Origin: Ignavibacteria bacterium UBA2360
Lineage (GTDB): Bacteria; Bacteroidota; Ignavibacteria; Tepidaquicellales; OLB5
Assembly (NCBI GenBank): GCA_002344125.1
Contig: DDTQ01000011.1
Location: 124,001 to 188,000, forward strand
DNA length: 64,000 nucleotides
Reading direction: 5' to 3'
Part shown: in pieces, positions 8,569 through 17,220 of the stretch
Position numbering within the stretch: the first letter of the stretch is position 1
Layout: each line of letters starts with the position of its first letter
Notes under the pieces: generated by a model
What the model was told of the DNA's origin: nothing
What the model saw: only the letters and a program-made list of their open reading frames with translations
Database searches by the model: none
Program-made: the position numbers and the translations under genes

Positions 8569-10341
8569 CTAATCGTCGCCAAATTTCAGTTTCACATTTT
8601 TGGGAAGCTCAATTTTGCTATCCGAATTTTGCGGTTTAGCCGTTTTTTCCGCTTTCTTTTCTGTGCTTAACCGCTTGATGATAGTTTCATCAACATTTTT
8701 GGCCTGAACAATATCCTCTTCAACAATTTTGCTTGAATCCGGATCTGTAACCAGCAAATTAAGCATAGGTGTTTTCTGGAAATCATCGGATTGCACTATA
8801 CTTACGTGTTCAAATTCTTCAAACAGGCTTCTTTGTCCCGGCGTTTTTTTCTGCCTGAAGGCGGGCATTTTGGTTTTTATCCTGAACTCTTCCTTATCTT
8901 CTGTGAGAACCGTATTTTCTTCCGTTTCTGAAAACAGCTTTATCTCATCATCTGTTCTTCCGGTCATATCAAGCTTTTCAGAGCTTTCCCTGGCTTTTTG
9001 TTTTTTCTTCAGTTCATCATATTTACCTGTCCTATAGAGATTTTCACGGGTAGAATTTATCTTCCCTATCAGAATTTCTTCATCAGTAACAAGCGAGCGG
9101 TTATCCTTCACTTTAAACTCTCCTGCGATCATCATATCTGAAAAGTTTTGTGAAGTGAGATTATCAATAATAAAATCGCATACGCCCTGAAATGTAAATT
9201 CTTCCGGGAAGAACTGGAACCGCAGATCGGTCAGATCTATGAAAGCAAGATCAGCAGACTTGTTGATATCAATGCTGTAGCTGTTATCCGAATCAGGCTC
9301 CCTGTTAAAATAAAGTGAATGCGGTGTTCGCGTAACTGAATTCAGCAGCTCTGTGCTGGAAAGATTCAGTTCACGGTATTTATTCCTGAATAATCTCAGA
9401 TCTTTCAGGATATCTTCACCCAGCCATCCGGTAGCAATTGAGTAGTTTATTCCGTGACCTATAAAATCATCTATAGGAAAGTACCTTGATGTGAAGTAAT
9501 TCAGGTCCCTCGGGCAAATAATCACGTTTGCCCTCTTATCCTTGATAATTTTCATATCATTGTAATCAAGGTACAATGGATTAATTAAAGTAGTATGTGA
9601 ATCAATCAGTCCGTACTCATCAAAGAGAGATATTACAGATTTGTGGAAATTCTGCCTGAATTGATCGGTGATATCTTTGTTTACTGCAACCTCCAGAAAG
9701 ATATCACACAAATTATGATTCTTAAGTTCAGTTATTCCTGAAATATCATATACTGTTAACTGGTTTTCCTGGGTAATGTAAAAGGAGGGATTGAGATACT
9801 TGTAATCCCTAACAGTATTTGAATCCTGTTTGATAGGATAACAGACCGAAACGCTTTGACCGGTAGTATTCATGGCCTTGGTAATTGGCGCGAGGTGATT
9901 TGTATCCTTGCGAAGCGAGAATTCGTTCAGGAAGGCAACCCCTGAGCGCAAAGCCCTGTTGAAAGAATATTCGTAGATATTCAGCAAGTCTGCCTGAATT
10001 CCTTCACCGGCAAGCTCCTGGTATAGATAGTTAAAAATCAGGTCAGTGCATAGATCCTCATCAGCTTTTTCATAATGCCGCCGCTTAAGCAGGTAATGCA
10101 GCAGGCTTCCTTCAGAGCGCAGGCATGAATTCACCATAGGCGGCATGATTATCTTGCGTGAGCAATCAACAATTTCCGCTGAATCCCTGTGAAGCTCTAT
10201 CCATTTATCTACTTTTGCCTTACCTTTGGCTGTTGAATCCGCCATATCGGTGATCTTGGTATCATTCAGCAGCAATGAGTACCTTCCGAAATCGTTATTC
10301 CGGTTAAAAGTTATAACGTATGCATCTTTCAGTATTTTCAA
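8569..10341 (-). CDS. Amidohydrolase-fold protein lacking metal ligands (likely pseudoenzyme)
   Basis: A 590-residue protein whose first 410 residues follow the layout of SsnA/TrzN-type amidohydrolases: a small N-terminal beta domain, the strand-1 entry VDCSRKIIMPPMVNS, the strand-8 region, and the closing NKSADLAFIDL that mirrors GKDADLVVLDL. Every expected metal ligand appears replaced. The HxH after PxxVN reads CLR, the strand-5 His is absent, the strand-6 His position reads LINPLYL, and the strand-8 Asp position reads ATGWLG. The last 180 residues are a charged, probably disordered extension rich in Lys, Glu, Asp and Ser. It overlaps the upstream hydrolase gene by 4 bases, so translation is probably coupled. 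It may be a scaffold or regulator, but its function is unknown. Confidence 0.7.
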   Translation of the reverse strand: MKILKDAYVITFNRNNDFGRYSLLLNDTKITDMADSTAKGKAKVDKWIELHRDSAEIVDCSRKIIMPPMVNSCLRSEGSLLHYLLKRRHYEKADEDLCTDLIFNYLYQELAGEGIQADLLNIYEYSFNRALRSGVAFLNEFSLRKDTNHLAPITKAMNTTGQSVSVCYPIKQDSNTVRDYKYLNPSFYITQENQLTVYDISGITELKNHNLCDIFLEVAVNKDITDQFRQNFHKSVISLFDEYGLIDSHTTLINPLYLDYNDMKIIKDKRANVIICPRDLNYFTSRYFPIDDFIGHGINYSIATGWLGEDILKDLRLFRNKYRELNLSSTELLNSVTRTPHSLYFNREPDSDNSYSIDINKSADLAFIDLTDLRFQFFPEEFTFQGVCDFIIDNLTSQNFSDMMIAGEFKVKDNRSLVTDEEILIGKINSTRENLYRTGKYDELKKKQKARESSEKLDMTGRTDDEIKLFSETEENTVLTEDKEEFRIKTKMPAFRQKKTPGQRSLFEEFEHVSIVQSDDFQKTPMLNLLVTDPDSSKIVEEDIVQAKNVDETIIKRLSTEKKAEKTAKPQNSDSKIELPKNVKLKFGDD

Positions 10342-11297
10342 AGGTCCTCTATTACAAATTTTTCGTCAATGATGTATTTACTTTTGTTAAGAGTATTTAT
10401 TCCGCCTGCATATAAAGCGTATTCAAAACCTTCTCTTACGCTTGCGGCGCCAAACTCACCATTTACGTTTACAGCCACAAAGCCCACCTGATAATCGTGA
10501 TCACGGTTCTTATGCGAGAGCAGGTTAAGCTTGATCACCCGTTTGACTGCATATTCACATGCTTCCTGTGGAGACATTCCCCTGCCCATCATTTCGACCA
10601 CAAGGAAGCTGCCGCATGCTCTGACGCATTCCTCGCCGCGTCCGGTTGAAGCGGCACCGCCAACTTCACCATCTACATATAAACCCGCGCCGATAATTGG
10701 TGAATCACCCACTCTTCCGTGCAGTTTCCACGCTGTGCCGCTGGTTGTGCAGGAAGCAGAGATATGACCATCCTTATCTATAGCTACCATTCCAATTGTA
10801 TCGTGGTTGCCGTCATCATTTATTCCCAGTCCGTTTGTTTTCTTGACTTTATACTCGTCCGTGTGGAATTCCTGTGACCTGCCGTAACGGCCGTTTTTCC
10901 ACTCAATATACTTTTTGATCGATCCTTCGGTGTGCAGAATATCCGGCTGAAAGCCGTTTGTGATAGCAAAGTTGTACGCGCCTTCGCCTGCAAGGCTAAC
11001 ATGCTCGGTATTTTCCAGTATTAGCCTGGCAACGGAAACGGGATTTTTGATGTGTTCAACACAAATAACCGAACCTATCCTTGCTTTCCAGTCCATAATA
11101 GCGGCATCAAGTGTAACCCTGCCTTCGGCATCAGGCAGGCCGCCATAACCTACGCTCAGTACATTGGGGTCATCTTCGGCTACTCTAACGCCCTGCTCAA
11201 CAGCATCAAGTGAGCTGCCACCCGAATTCAGTATTTCATTGGCTTTTTCATTGGCTGCCATGCCGTGTTTCCATGTAGATATTACGAGTTGTTCCAT
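10338..11297 (-). CDS. Glycosylasparaginase / isoaspartyl peptidase family hydrolase
   Basis: An N-terminal-nucleophile hydrolase of the asparaginase-2 family. It has the ISTWKHG start, DAVEQGVRVAEDDP, and the autocleavage site NHDTIGMVA, whose Thr becomes the nucleophile after cleavage. HGRVGDSPIIGAGLY and ASTGRGEECVRACGS are substrate-binding blocks. HDTIGMV is the glycosylasparaginase form, so the likely substrate is an N4-glycosylated or beta-linked asparagine. The reading frame extends to 11387, but I place the start at 11297 because the family begins there and TATATTTG lies 5 bases upstream. The longer form would add a hydrophobic 30-residue leader. Its end overlaps the next gene by 4 bases. 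Confidence 0.87.
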   Translation of the reverse strand: MEQLVISTWKHGMAANEKANEILNSGGSSLDAVEQGVRVAEDDPNVLSVGYGGLPDAEGRVTLDAAIMDWKARIGSVICVEHIKNPVSVARLILENTEHVSLAGEGAYNFAITNGFQPDILHTEGSIKKYIEWKNGRYGRSQEFHTDEYKVKKTNGLGINDDGNHDTIGMVAIDKDGHISASCTTSGTAWKLHGRVGDSPIIGAGLYVDGEVGGAASTGRGEECVRACGSFLVVEMMGRGMSPQEACEYAVKRVIKLNLLSHKNRDHDYQVGFVAVNVNGEFGAASVREGFEYALYAGGINTLNKSKYIIDEKFVIEDL

Positions 11298-11302
11298 AGC
11301 TA

Positions 11303-11310
11303 CAAATATA
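11303..11310 (-). promoter_or_regulatory. Putative -7 element giving a very short leader
   Basis: On the minus strand TATATTTG is followed by five bases and then the ATG at 11297. If this is a TAnnTTTG promoter element the transcript would start at or next to the start codon. It supports the shorter start for the hydrolase gene. Confidence 0.4.
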
Positions 11311-11442
11311 ATTAAAAGGTACGTATATATAAAGAAACAGGTTGATATTACACAAATTATAATTTTGGGATATCTACTATTGCACAATTCAAATTTAAAT
11401 GCTAAATTTATAACGGAAATACGTTAATTATCCCCCATTTAA

Positions 11443-13377
11443 ATGAGAAATTTACTACTGCTGCTAACAGCATTCATAACGCTTTGCCTTGGCGAAGCTT
11501 CGCTTCAAAGCGGATCTTATACACGCGTAGATTTTATGTTAACTCTTTCAGACGGCATAAAACTGGACTGTACAAAATTAATACCCAACGGCACGCCGCC
11601 TGCCGGAGGCTGGCCGGTTGCAATCATTACACACGGGTACGGACTTTCAAAATTCATTGAGCTTCCAAGCGCAGAGGAATTCGCAAATGATAATTATTAC
11701 TCTTTTGTTTACAGCATGCGCGGACAGGGTGTCTCGGAGGGACTTTCCAATTTTATTAGCACCACAGAAGCCAATGACCTTAAAGAAGTAGTGCAGTACA
11801 TTAAAAATGATGCCAATACAAATGATAACAAGATCTTTATTCACGGGGGATCGCAGGGCGGTATTATTCCTTTCATGGCTGCATGTACAGGTTTAAATGT
11901 TAAAACTATTATCACTGATCTTGCATCACCCACTGCGGGTTCAAACTGGATTGAGAACGGCGGAATAAAAATGACATTCCTGTGGACATCCGGATACCCT
12001 TCAAACATTGTCAGGTATAATCCGCTGGTAAGCAGATTTAAGCCGTGGATCTATGCGAATACAAAAGAAAAATGGGATAGCCTGAATTACTACCTGCCAA
12101 TTAACCGTGATTTTATAGGAGAGGTTGGTAACTGCCAGATACCCGTTTTAGTGCAGAATGCATGGCAGGATAAATTTTTCAACACGCTTGGAATGATCCA
12201 AAGCGCTTATATATTGCCATACAACAATATCAAAATGTATTTCGGGGCAATGGATGGACATGGCAGCGACCTTGTAATGGCGGAAGAAACATACAAAGAC
12301 CAGGTTATACTTGACTGGCTGGACTATCACCTGCACGGCGTACAAAATAATATAATGAATGTTAATAATAAGTTCACATATGCCGCAAGCAGGTTCCCTG
12401 CAAACGAAAGCCAATGGAGCTGGAACAGGTACAATTCACCTACATGGCCCCCTGCCGGAACAGAAAACGTGAAGTTATATTTTCACCCTTCAAACCAGCT
12501 GCAGGTTTACGGATATGGAGGATCGCAAACCAGTGTGAATTTTACAAATGATGTACTTGACCCGAATGTTACCATGGAATATCTTGTAAATACAGAGTTC
12601 CGGGGACCCTTGTTTGACGCAAAATTTCATAAGGAAGAGATATTTTTTGATACTCCGGCATTGCTTCAGGATGCTGTAATGGCGGGAACGCCGTACGCTT
12701 ATCTTTACTATTCATCCACGGCAAATGAAATTTGCCAGTACAATATGCAGATCTACGCAGTAAGACCCAACGGCAACGAAAAGCTTGTTACCAGGATAAA
12801 CTGGACTGACAGGGATTATACCGCAAACCAGGTGAAACAGAAATATGTTAACGGGCAGGCATACTCCCATGTTTTCCGGGCTGGAGAAAAAATAAGGGTA
12901 AAATTGACCAATCTGGATAATGTACCGTTATATGATTTCAACGGGGATACAACAGATACATTCTTAAGAACAAACCCGTTCATGCTTCCTTCGCTGAAGG
13001 CGGGGGCAAACAAAGTTTACATTAATAATAATTCCAAGTCATACATTGAGCTTCCATTGATGAATTTTGTTATCGGTATTCAGCAAATTTCCGCTGAAGT
13101 ACCGCAGCAATTCAACCTTGGACAAAATTATCCCAACCCGTTCAATCCGGTAACCAAGATAAGATTTTCAGTACCCAATACCGGCAAGAATAATTTCGTA
13201 AAAATAGCTGTATATGATGTAACGGGCAAATTGGTAACCACGCTAGTTGACGAAAATTTTTCGGCGGGTTCATATGAAGTGGATTTCAACGGTTCGAATT
13301 ATTCAACAGGGGTTTACTTCTACAGAATGACAACAAATGAATTTTCAGAAGTTAAAAAGATGATATTGGTAAAATAA
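11443..13377 (+). CDS. Secreted S15-like alpha/beta hydrolase with T9SS sorting domain
   Basis: A 644-residue exported protein. A signal peptide spans residues 1 to about 20. An alpha/beta-hydrolase domain follows: the oxyanion-side HGYGLSK near 66, the nucleophile elbow HGGSQGG near 145, a candidate acid in NAWQDKFF near 243, and a candidate His in MDGHGSD near 271. This is the arrangement of CocE/NonD and X-Pro dipeptidyl peptidases (S15). A beta-sandwich region follows. The C-terminal 80 residues are a type A sorting domain with GQNYPNPFNP and a Lys-rich tail, which directs the protein through the outer membrane. The M28 peptidase gene starts 12 bases later, suggesting a two-gene extracellular peptidase operon. 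Confidence 0.85.
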   Translation: MRNLLLLLTAFITLCLGEASLQSGSYTRVDFMLTLSDGIKLDCTKLIPNGTPPAGGWPVAIITHGYGLSKFIELPSAEEFANDNYYSFVYSMRGQGVSEGLSNFISTTEANDLKEVVQYIKNDANTNDNKIFIHGGSQGGIIPFMAACTGLNVKTIITDLASPTAGSNWIENGGIKMTFLWTSGYPSNIVRYNPLVSRFKPWIYANTKEKWDSLNYYLPINRDFIGEVGNCQIPVLVQNAWQDKFFNTLGMIQSAYILPYNNIKMYFGAMDGHGSDLVMAEETYKDQVILDWLDYHLHGVQNNIMNVNNKFTYAASRFPANESQWSWNRYNSPTWPPAGTENVKLYFHPSNQLQVYGYGGSQTSVNFTNDVLDPNVTMEYLVNTEFRGPLFDAKFHKEEIFFDTPALLQDAVMAGTPYAYLYYSSTANEICQYNMQIYAVRPNGNEKLVTRINWTDRDYTANQVKQKYVNGQAYSHVFRAGEKIRVKLTNLDNVPLYDFNGDTTDTFLRTNPFMLPSLKAGANKVYINNNSKSYIELPLMNFVIGIQQISAEVPQQFNLGQNYPNPFNPVTKIRFSVPNTGKNNFVKIAVYDVTGKLVTTLVDENFSAGSYEVDFNGSNYSTGVYFYRMTTNEFSEVKKMILVK

Positions 13378-13389
13378 CTTAAAGGTAAA

Positions 13390-15015
13390 ATGAAAAAATA
13401 TGTTGTTTTGCTTGGTATCTCGTTCCTTCTGGGTTTTCTTGTTCTGCCGGAAAGTCAAGATGAACTCACTGTAACCGAAGGAACAAACAATGTTCCTTCC
13501 ATTGTGATAACCGGTACAGAGATCATCAGTTCAATAAACGCCGTTAAAATTACATATAATTTAAGCGATGCAGAAAATGAACCCTGCCGTATAAGTTTGA
13601 GAGTTTCAAATGATAGCGGCAAAACCTTTTTGTTCCCCGCTGATTCAGTCAGCGGAGATTTAGGCTATCCTGTTCAAACCGGCACAGGGAAACAGGTGTA
13701 TTGGTATTACGGGTCCCTTCCGCTGGGTTACAAAGTTAAGCTTGTTGCAGATGATATGGCAAATGTTGATATACAGCAGCTTGTTAACCAGGTGGATAGC
13801 GCAAACTTAAGGAGCAACATGCAGTTCATCACCGGTATCAGACACAGAACAGCCGGTTCAGTACAATTGCAGCGGGTTAAGGATTCCATAAACAACCGTT
13901 TCAACCGGTACAATCTGCAGACATCTATACAAAGCTTCGACTTTTCGGGATACAATGCCCAGAATTTTTCGGGCAGGCTGCCGGGCACAACCAGGGAAGA
14001 TACAACTTACATTGTATGCGGACATTTTGAGACAACCAGCACAAGTCCGGGGGCCGATGATAACGGAACCGCAGTTGCGGCATTTCTTGAAATATCAAGG
14101 ATACTTTCTAATTACAAATTCAGAAATACAATAAAGTTCATAGGTTTTGATCTTGAAGAATCAGGGTTAGTGGGAAGCTCAAGGTATGTTTCGCAGGGGA
14201 TTCCGCCTTATGAAAAAATAGCCGGAGTGTTTGATTTTGAGATGATTGGTTACTATTGTGACCAGCCCAACTGCCAGCAGATACCAACCGGATTTTGTAC
14301 GCTGTTTCCATATTTATGCGATAGCATCAACTCTCAGCAAGGCAGAGGAAATTTTTTGATAAATACCGCGAATGTTAATTCAAATCCTCTAAGGTATGCT
14401 TTTGATAGCTGCGCCCGCATTTACACTCCGCAGCTCAGAGTGCTCTCACTTGCAACACCCGGAAATGGCCAGTCAACTCCTGATCTCAGAAGAAGCGACC
14501 ATGCTCCTTTCTGGGATGCAGGTTATAAAGCACTGATGCTTACGGATGGGGCAAATTTCAGGAATCCAAATTACCACACCGTTAATGATACTCTGGGCTC
14601 TATTAATTTTGATTTCTTTACCAACAATGTGAAGGCAGCTCTTGCGACTGTGGCAAGTCTTGCGGGAATTCAGCACAGTTCATATGATGTAAGCGGATTT
14701 TTGAATGTAATTGGTATTTCACAGATCTCCTCAGAAATACCCGGGCAGTTCTCACTTGGGCAAAATTATCCGAATCCTTTCAACCCGAAAACCAGGATCA
14801 GATTTTCGGTACCTTCTTCAGGAAAGAATGAAGTTCTTAAGATCGCAGTTTATGATATTAACGGCAGATTAGTATCTGCTATTGCGGAGGGAAAATTCTC
14901 ACCCGGAGTTTATGAAACTGAATTCGACGGCTCGAAATACTCATCAGGTGTATATTTCTACAGAATGGTTACAAAAAATTACACTGAAGTAAGAAAACTG
15001 ATACTTATGAAATAA
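13390..15015 (+). CDS. Secreted M28 family metallopeptidase with T9SS sorting domain
   Basis: A 541-residue protein with a signal peptide, a fibronectin-like N-terminal domain (about 30-120), an M28 zinc aminopeptidase domain (about 140-440) and a T9SS type A tail with GQNYPNPFNP. Candidate zinc and catalytic residues are all present: the His in CGHFETTS, the Asp in GADDNGTA, the Glu pair in DLEESGLVG, the acidic residue in FDFEMIGYY, and the final His in NYHTVNDT. It probably trims peptides outside the cell, together with the hydrolase encoded just upstream. After its stop come about 210 AT-rich bases before the next gene. Confidence 0.88.
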   Translation: MKKYVVLLGISFLLGFLVLPESQDELTVTEGTNNVPSIVITGTEIISSINAVKITYNLSDAENEPCRISLRVSNDSGKTFLFPADSVSGDLGYPVQTGTGKQVYWYYGSLPLGYKVKLVADDMANVDIQQLVNQVDSANLRSNMQFITGIRHRTAGSVQLQRVKDSINNRFNRYNLQTSIQSFDFSGYNAQNFSGRLPGTTREDTTYIVCGHFETTSTSPGADDNGTAVAAFLEISRILSNYKFRNTIKFIGFDLEESGLVGSSRYVSQGIPPYEKIAGVFDFEMIGYYCDQPNCQQIPTGFCTLFPYLCDSINSQQGRGNFLINTANVNSNPLRYAFDSCARIYTPQLRVLSLATPGNGQSTPDLRRSDHAPFWDAGYKALMLTDGANFRNPNYHTVNDTLGSINFDFFTNNVKAALATVASLAGIQHSSYDVSGFLNVIGISQISSEIPGQFSLGQNYPNPFNPKTRIRFSVPSSGKNEVLKIAVYDINGRLVSAIAEGKFSPGVYETEFDGSKYSSGVYFYRMVTKNYTEVRKLILMK

Positions 15016-15226
15016 TTTTCGTTGATTCACTTCTTGCTAATATTTTATTTTATATGCAGTTAAAAGAGTATCTGCTGTATTTTGCTAACTATTAAGCGTT
15101 ACTATTTTTGAGAAAAAAGCTAGCTCTAATAAAAATTTAAACCTTGTTATGTATAACAATTTATTGTTAAATTCTTTAAATTTTTATAACAAATTACTTT
15201 TTACTAACTTTATAAATTAACAAAAA

Positions 15227-16219
15227 ATGAAAAAACTTATCATTTTGCTTTTGATTTCAGTTGTAACACCATTATTAGTATTTTCACAGGGAACTGATAA
15301 ATTAAATCATATCAGAACCCCAATTGGACCAAACAGTTTAATTGGCGGTGAACCACCGGTACCGTTTTTAGCAAACTTCGGTCCGGAATCCTTTGAAAGC
15401 CCAACATTTCCACCCGCAGGCTGGACAAAATTAAATCCAATCGGCGGAACAGGCTGGGACAGGATCACAAACGGAACAAACGTTCCGGGATGGGGTACAG
15501 CAGTTGTTGGTTCAACACCTCCGGGCGGCGGAACAGCAATGACTTATGCAACTTATACCAATGGCGGAACATCGGCAAACGATATGTGGCTTATTACTCC
15601 CCAGATCATGAATATCAGCCTTAATGATTCTTTGATCTTCTGGATAAAAAAATTCCCAGGTATTGAATATGCTGATAACGTTGATGTTAAAATTTCAACA
15701 ACAAACAACTCAACACCTGCATCATTCAGCTTAACAGTAGCTACATTCGTATTTCCAGGTGCAAATGATACTGCATGGCAGAGAAAAGCTTACAGGCTTG
15801 GCAGTGTTTCAGGTCTTACCGACGGCGCAAACATTTATGTTGGATTCAGAGAGCATGTTGCAAACAACTTAAATGATGGTGATGTTATTGGTCTTGATCT
15901 TATCAGTTTAGTAGGTTCAACTGTTGGTATTAATCAGAATGGGACAGAAATTCCTGCGAAATATAATCTTTCACAGAACTATCCAAACCCGTTCAATCCT
16001 TCAACAAAGATCAATTTCAGCCTTCCTAAATCAGGAAACGTTAAACTGGCTGTTTATGATATGATCGGCAATGAAGTATCTGTATTAACAAACGGTAATT
16101 TAGCTGCCGGAAACTATACCGCTGATTTCAACGCTTCAAAGCTTTCAAGCGGCGTATATTTCTATAAGCTTACAACAGATGAATTCTCATCAACAAAAAG
16201 AATGATGTTGATTAAATAA
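15227..16219 (+). CDS. Choice-of-anchor-J domain protein with T9SS sorting domain
   Basis: A 330-residue secreted protein. A signal peptide (1 to about 20) is followed by a jelly-roll domain of the choice-of-anchor-J / cleaved-adhesin type, recognised by ESFESPTFPPAGWTK near 55 and NDMWLITPQI near 120. The T9SS tail starts near 245 with SQNYPNPFNPSTK. Such domains bind carbohydrate or protein ligands on the cell surface. The stop codon lies inside a small hairpin (16214-16230), and the transcript probably ends at the terminator at 16298-16322. Confidence 0.87.
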   Translation: MKKLIILLLISVVTPLLVFSQGTDKLNHIRTPIGPNSLIGGEPPVPFLANFGPESFESPTFPPAGWTKLNPIGGTGWDRITNGTNVPGWGTAVVGSTPPGGGTAMTYATYTNGGTSANDMWLITPQIMNISLNDSLIFWIKKFPGIEYADNVDVKISTTNNSTPASFSLTVATFVFPGANDTAWQRKAYRLGSVSGLTDGANIYVGFREHVANNLNDGDVIGLDLISLVGSTVGINQNGTEIPAKYNLSQNYPNPFNPSTKINFSLPKSGNVKLAVYDMIGNEVSVLTNGNLAAGNYTADFNASKLSSGVYFYKLTTDEFSSTKRMMLIK

Positions 16220-16275
16220 CGAAGTTATTTATGAAACCTTGTTTCTAAGGCTGGTTAAATAACGAAGTTATTTAA
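16214..16275. repeat. Pair of AACGAAGTT-core hairpins, one overlapping a stop codon
   Basis: Two copies of a palindrome with arms AAATAAC / GTTATTT around a GAA loop lie at 16214-16230 and, with longer 9-base arms, at 16255-16275. The first contains the stop codon of the preceding gene. A hairpin with the same C(GAA)G cap and different arms occurs at 48749-48763. Confidence 0.85.
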
Positions 16276-16297
16276 AAAGTAACAATATATATTTAAG

Positions 16298-16322
16298 AAG
16301 GCGGGTAATTCCCGCCTTTTTT
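16298..16322. terminator. Bidirectional rho-independent terminator
   Basis: Stem AAGGCGGG / CCCGCCTT with loop TAATT, followed by a run of T on the plus strand. It lies between convergent genes. Confidence 0.88.
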
Positions 16323-16324
16323 AT

Positions 16325-16960
16325 TCAGAACCTGATATTCACAGCGCAATAATAACTTCCCTGTTCAAATATTCTATCGCTGCCTTTACTTAAAATATCA
16401 TCAAGCAAAGTATTTATTACAATATTCTTAAGCAAAAAGCCGGTGATCGATCTAATCATATTGCCTGCAGGCATAAGGTGCTTTATGGAATTATCTATAA
16501 CCAAAATAGCTGCGCTTTGAATTGCCATCAGCTTAAAATGTTCTTTTACCGCTTTAATGGGAATGAAGTAGCTGGAATTGTGTACTGCGTAAACACTGAG
16601 GAAATCAAATGGCTTAATGAACATATCGGGGGTAAAGTTAACAATGGCGTAGCGGTCCCAGAATCCGCCAAACCGGATGTTCTGCCTGAAAGATGATACA
16701 ATATTGAAAGTTCGTTCTTCTTTAAGAGTTTTGCTCTTTTGCAGAAGATCGAATGAATAGCGGTAAAGCTCCGCGCTCTTATTTTTTATTTCAGTTTCCC
16801 GCAGGGATTCAATTCGTGATGACTCAACGCTTATCAGACTCCTTGAGCTGTTATTCTTTGCTTTTTCAGTTTCCTTGATCACCTGAATTTTATCCTGGGC
16901 AAAGAAGAGTGGAATAAAACAGTAAGCAGCCAACAGTATTGCAATAACATGTTTAGTCAT
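16325..16960 (-). CDS. Secreted or periplasmic protein of unknown function
   Basis: A 211-residue protein with an N-terminal signal peptide (to about residue 22, FFAQ). A Lys/Glu/Ser-rich helical stretch (about 25-85) may form a coiled coil, and the C-terminal half contains an amphipathic or hydrophobic helix near 145-185. No family is recognised. It stands alone, with the 16298-16322 terminator following its stop on the minus strand. Confidence 0.6.
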   Translation of the reverse strand: MTKHVIAILLAAYCFIPLFFAQDKIQVIKETEKAKNNSSRSLISVESSRIESLRETEIKNKSAELYRYSFDLLQKSKTLKEERTFNIVSSFRQNIRFGGFWDRYAIVNFTPDMFIKPFDFLSVYAVHNSSYFIPIKAVKEHFKLMAIQSAAILVIDNSIKHLMPAGNMIRSITGFLLKNIVINTLLDDILSKGSDRIFEQGSYYCAVNIRF

Positions 16961-17112
16961 TTGATTATACTGTTAAATGTTGAGAAGAATTTTAATAAAA
17001 TGAGAAAATTGGATAATAAAATCAAGGGTTATTTTATTAAACAAAGAAGCCTTCAGGTGAGAAGTGTTTTAGAAGAAGTACTATATGTGAAAGATATCTA
17101 AAATTTTTCAAG

Positions 17113-17212
17113 ATTCCTGCCTGCGCAGGAATGACAATATAATAAAACCGCCGGGTTTACAGCCCCGGCGAGTGCAGAAAATTCAAAGTATCAATCGAAA
17201 CAGCGTTTCGAT
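17113..17212. repeat. Cluster of three unrelated hairpins (dispersed palindromic repeats)
   Basis: Three consecutive palindromes occupy the 260-base gap between two minus-strand genes. They are ATTCCTGC/GCAGGAAT (17113-17132), CGCCGGG/CCCGGCG (17149-17170) and ATCGAAAC/GTTTCGAT (17194-17212). The first stem recurs at 36645-36664. None has a clear T-run, so they look like REP-type elements and not terminators. I see no other feature in the gap. Confidence 0.8.
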
Positions 17213-17220
17213 CTACAAAA

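Noticed and set aside
17113..17212. CRISPR-like or tRNA-like structure in the hairpin cluster
   Set aside because: The three palindromes are unrelated in sequence, there is no regular repeat-spacer pattern, and no cloverleaf or anticodon arm can be formed.
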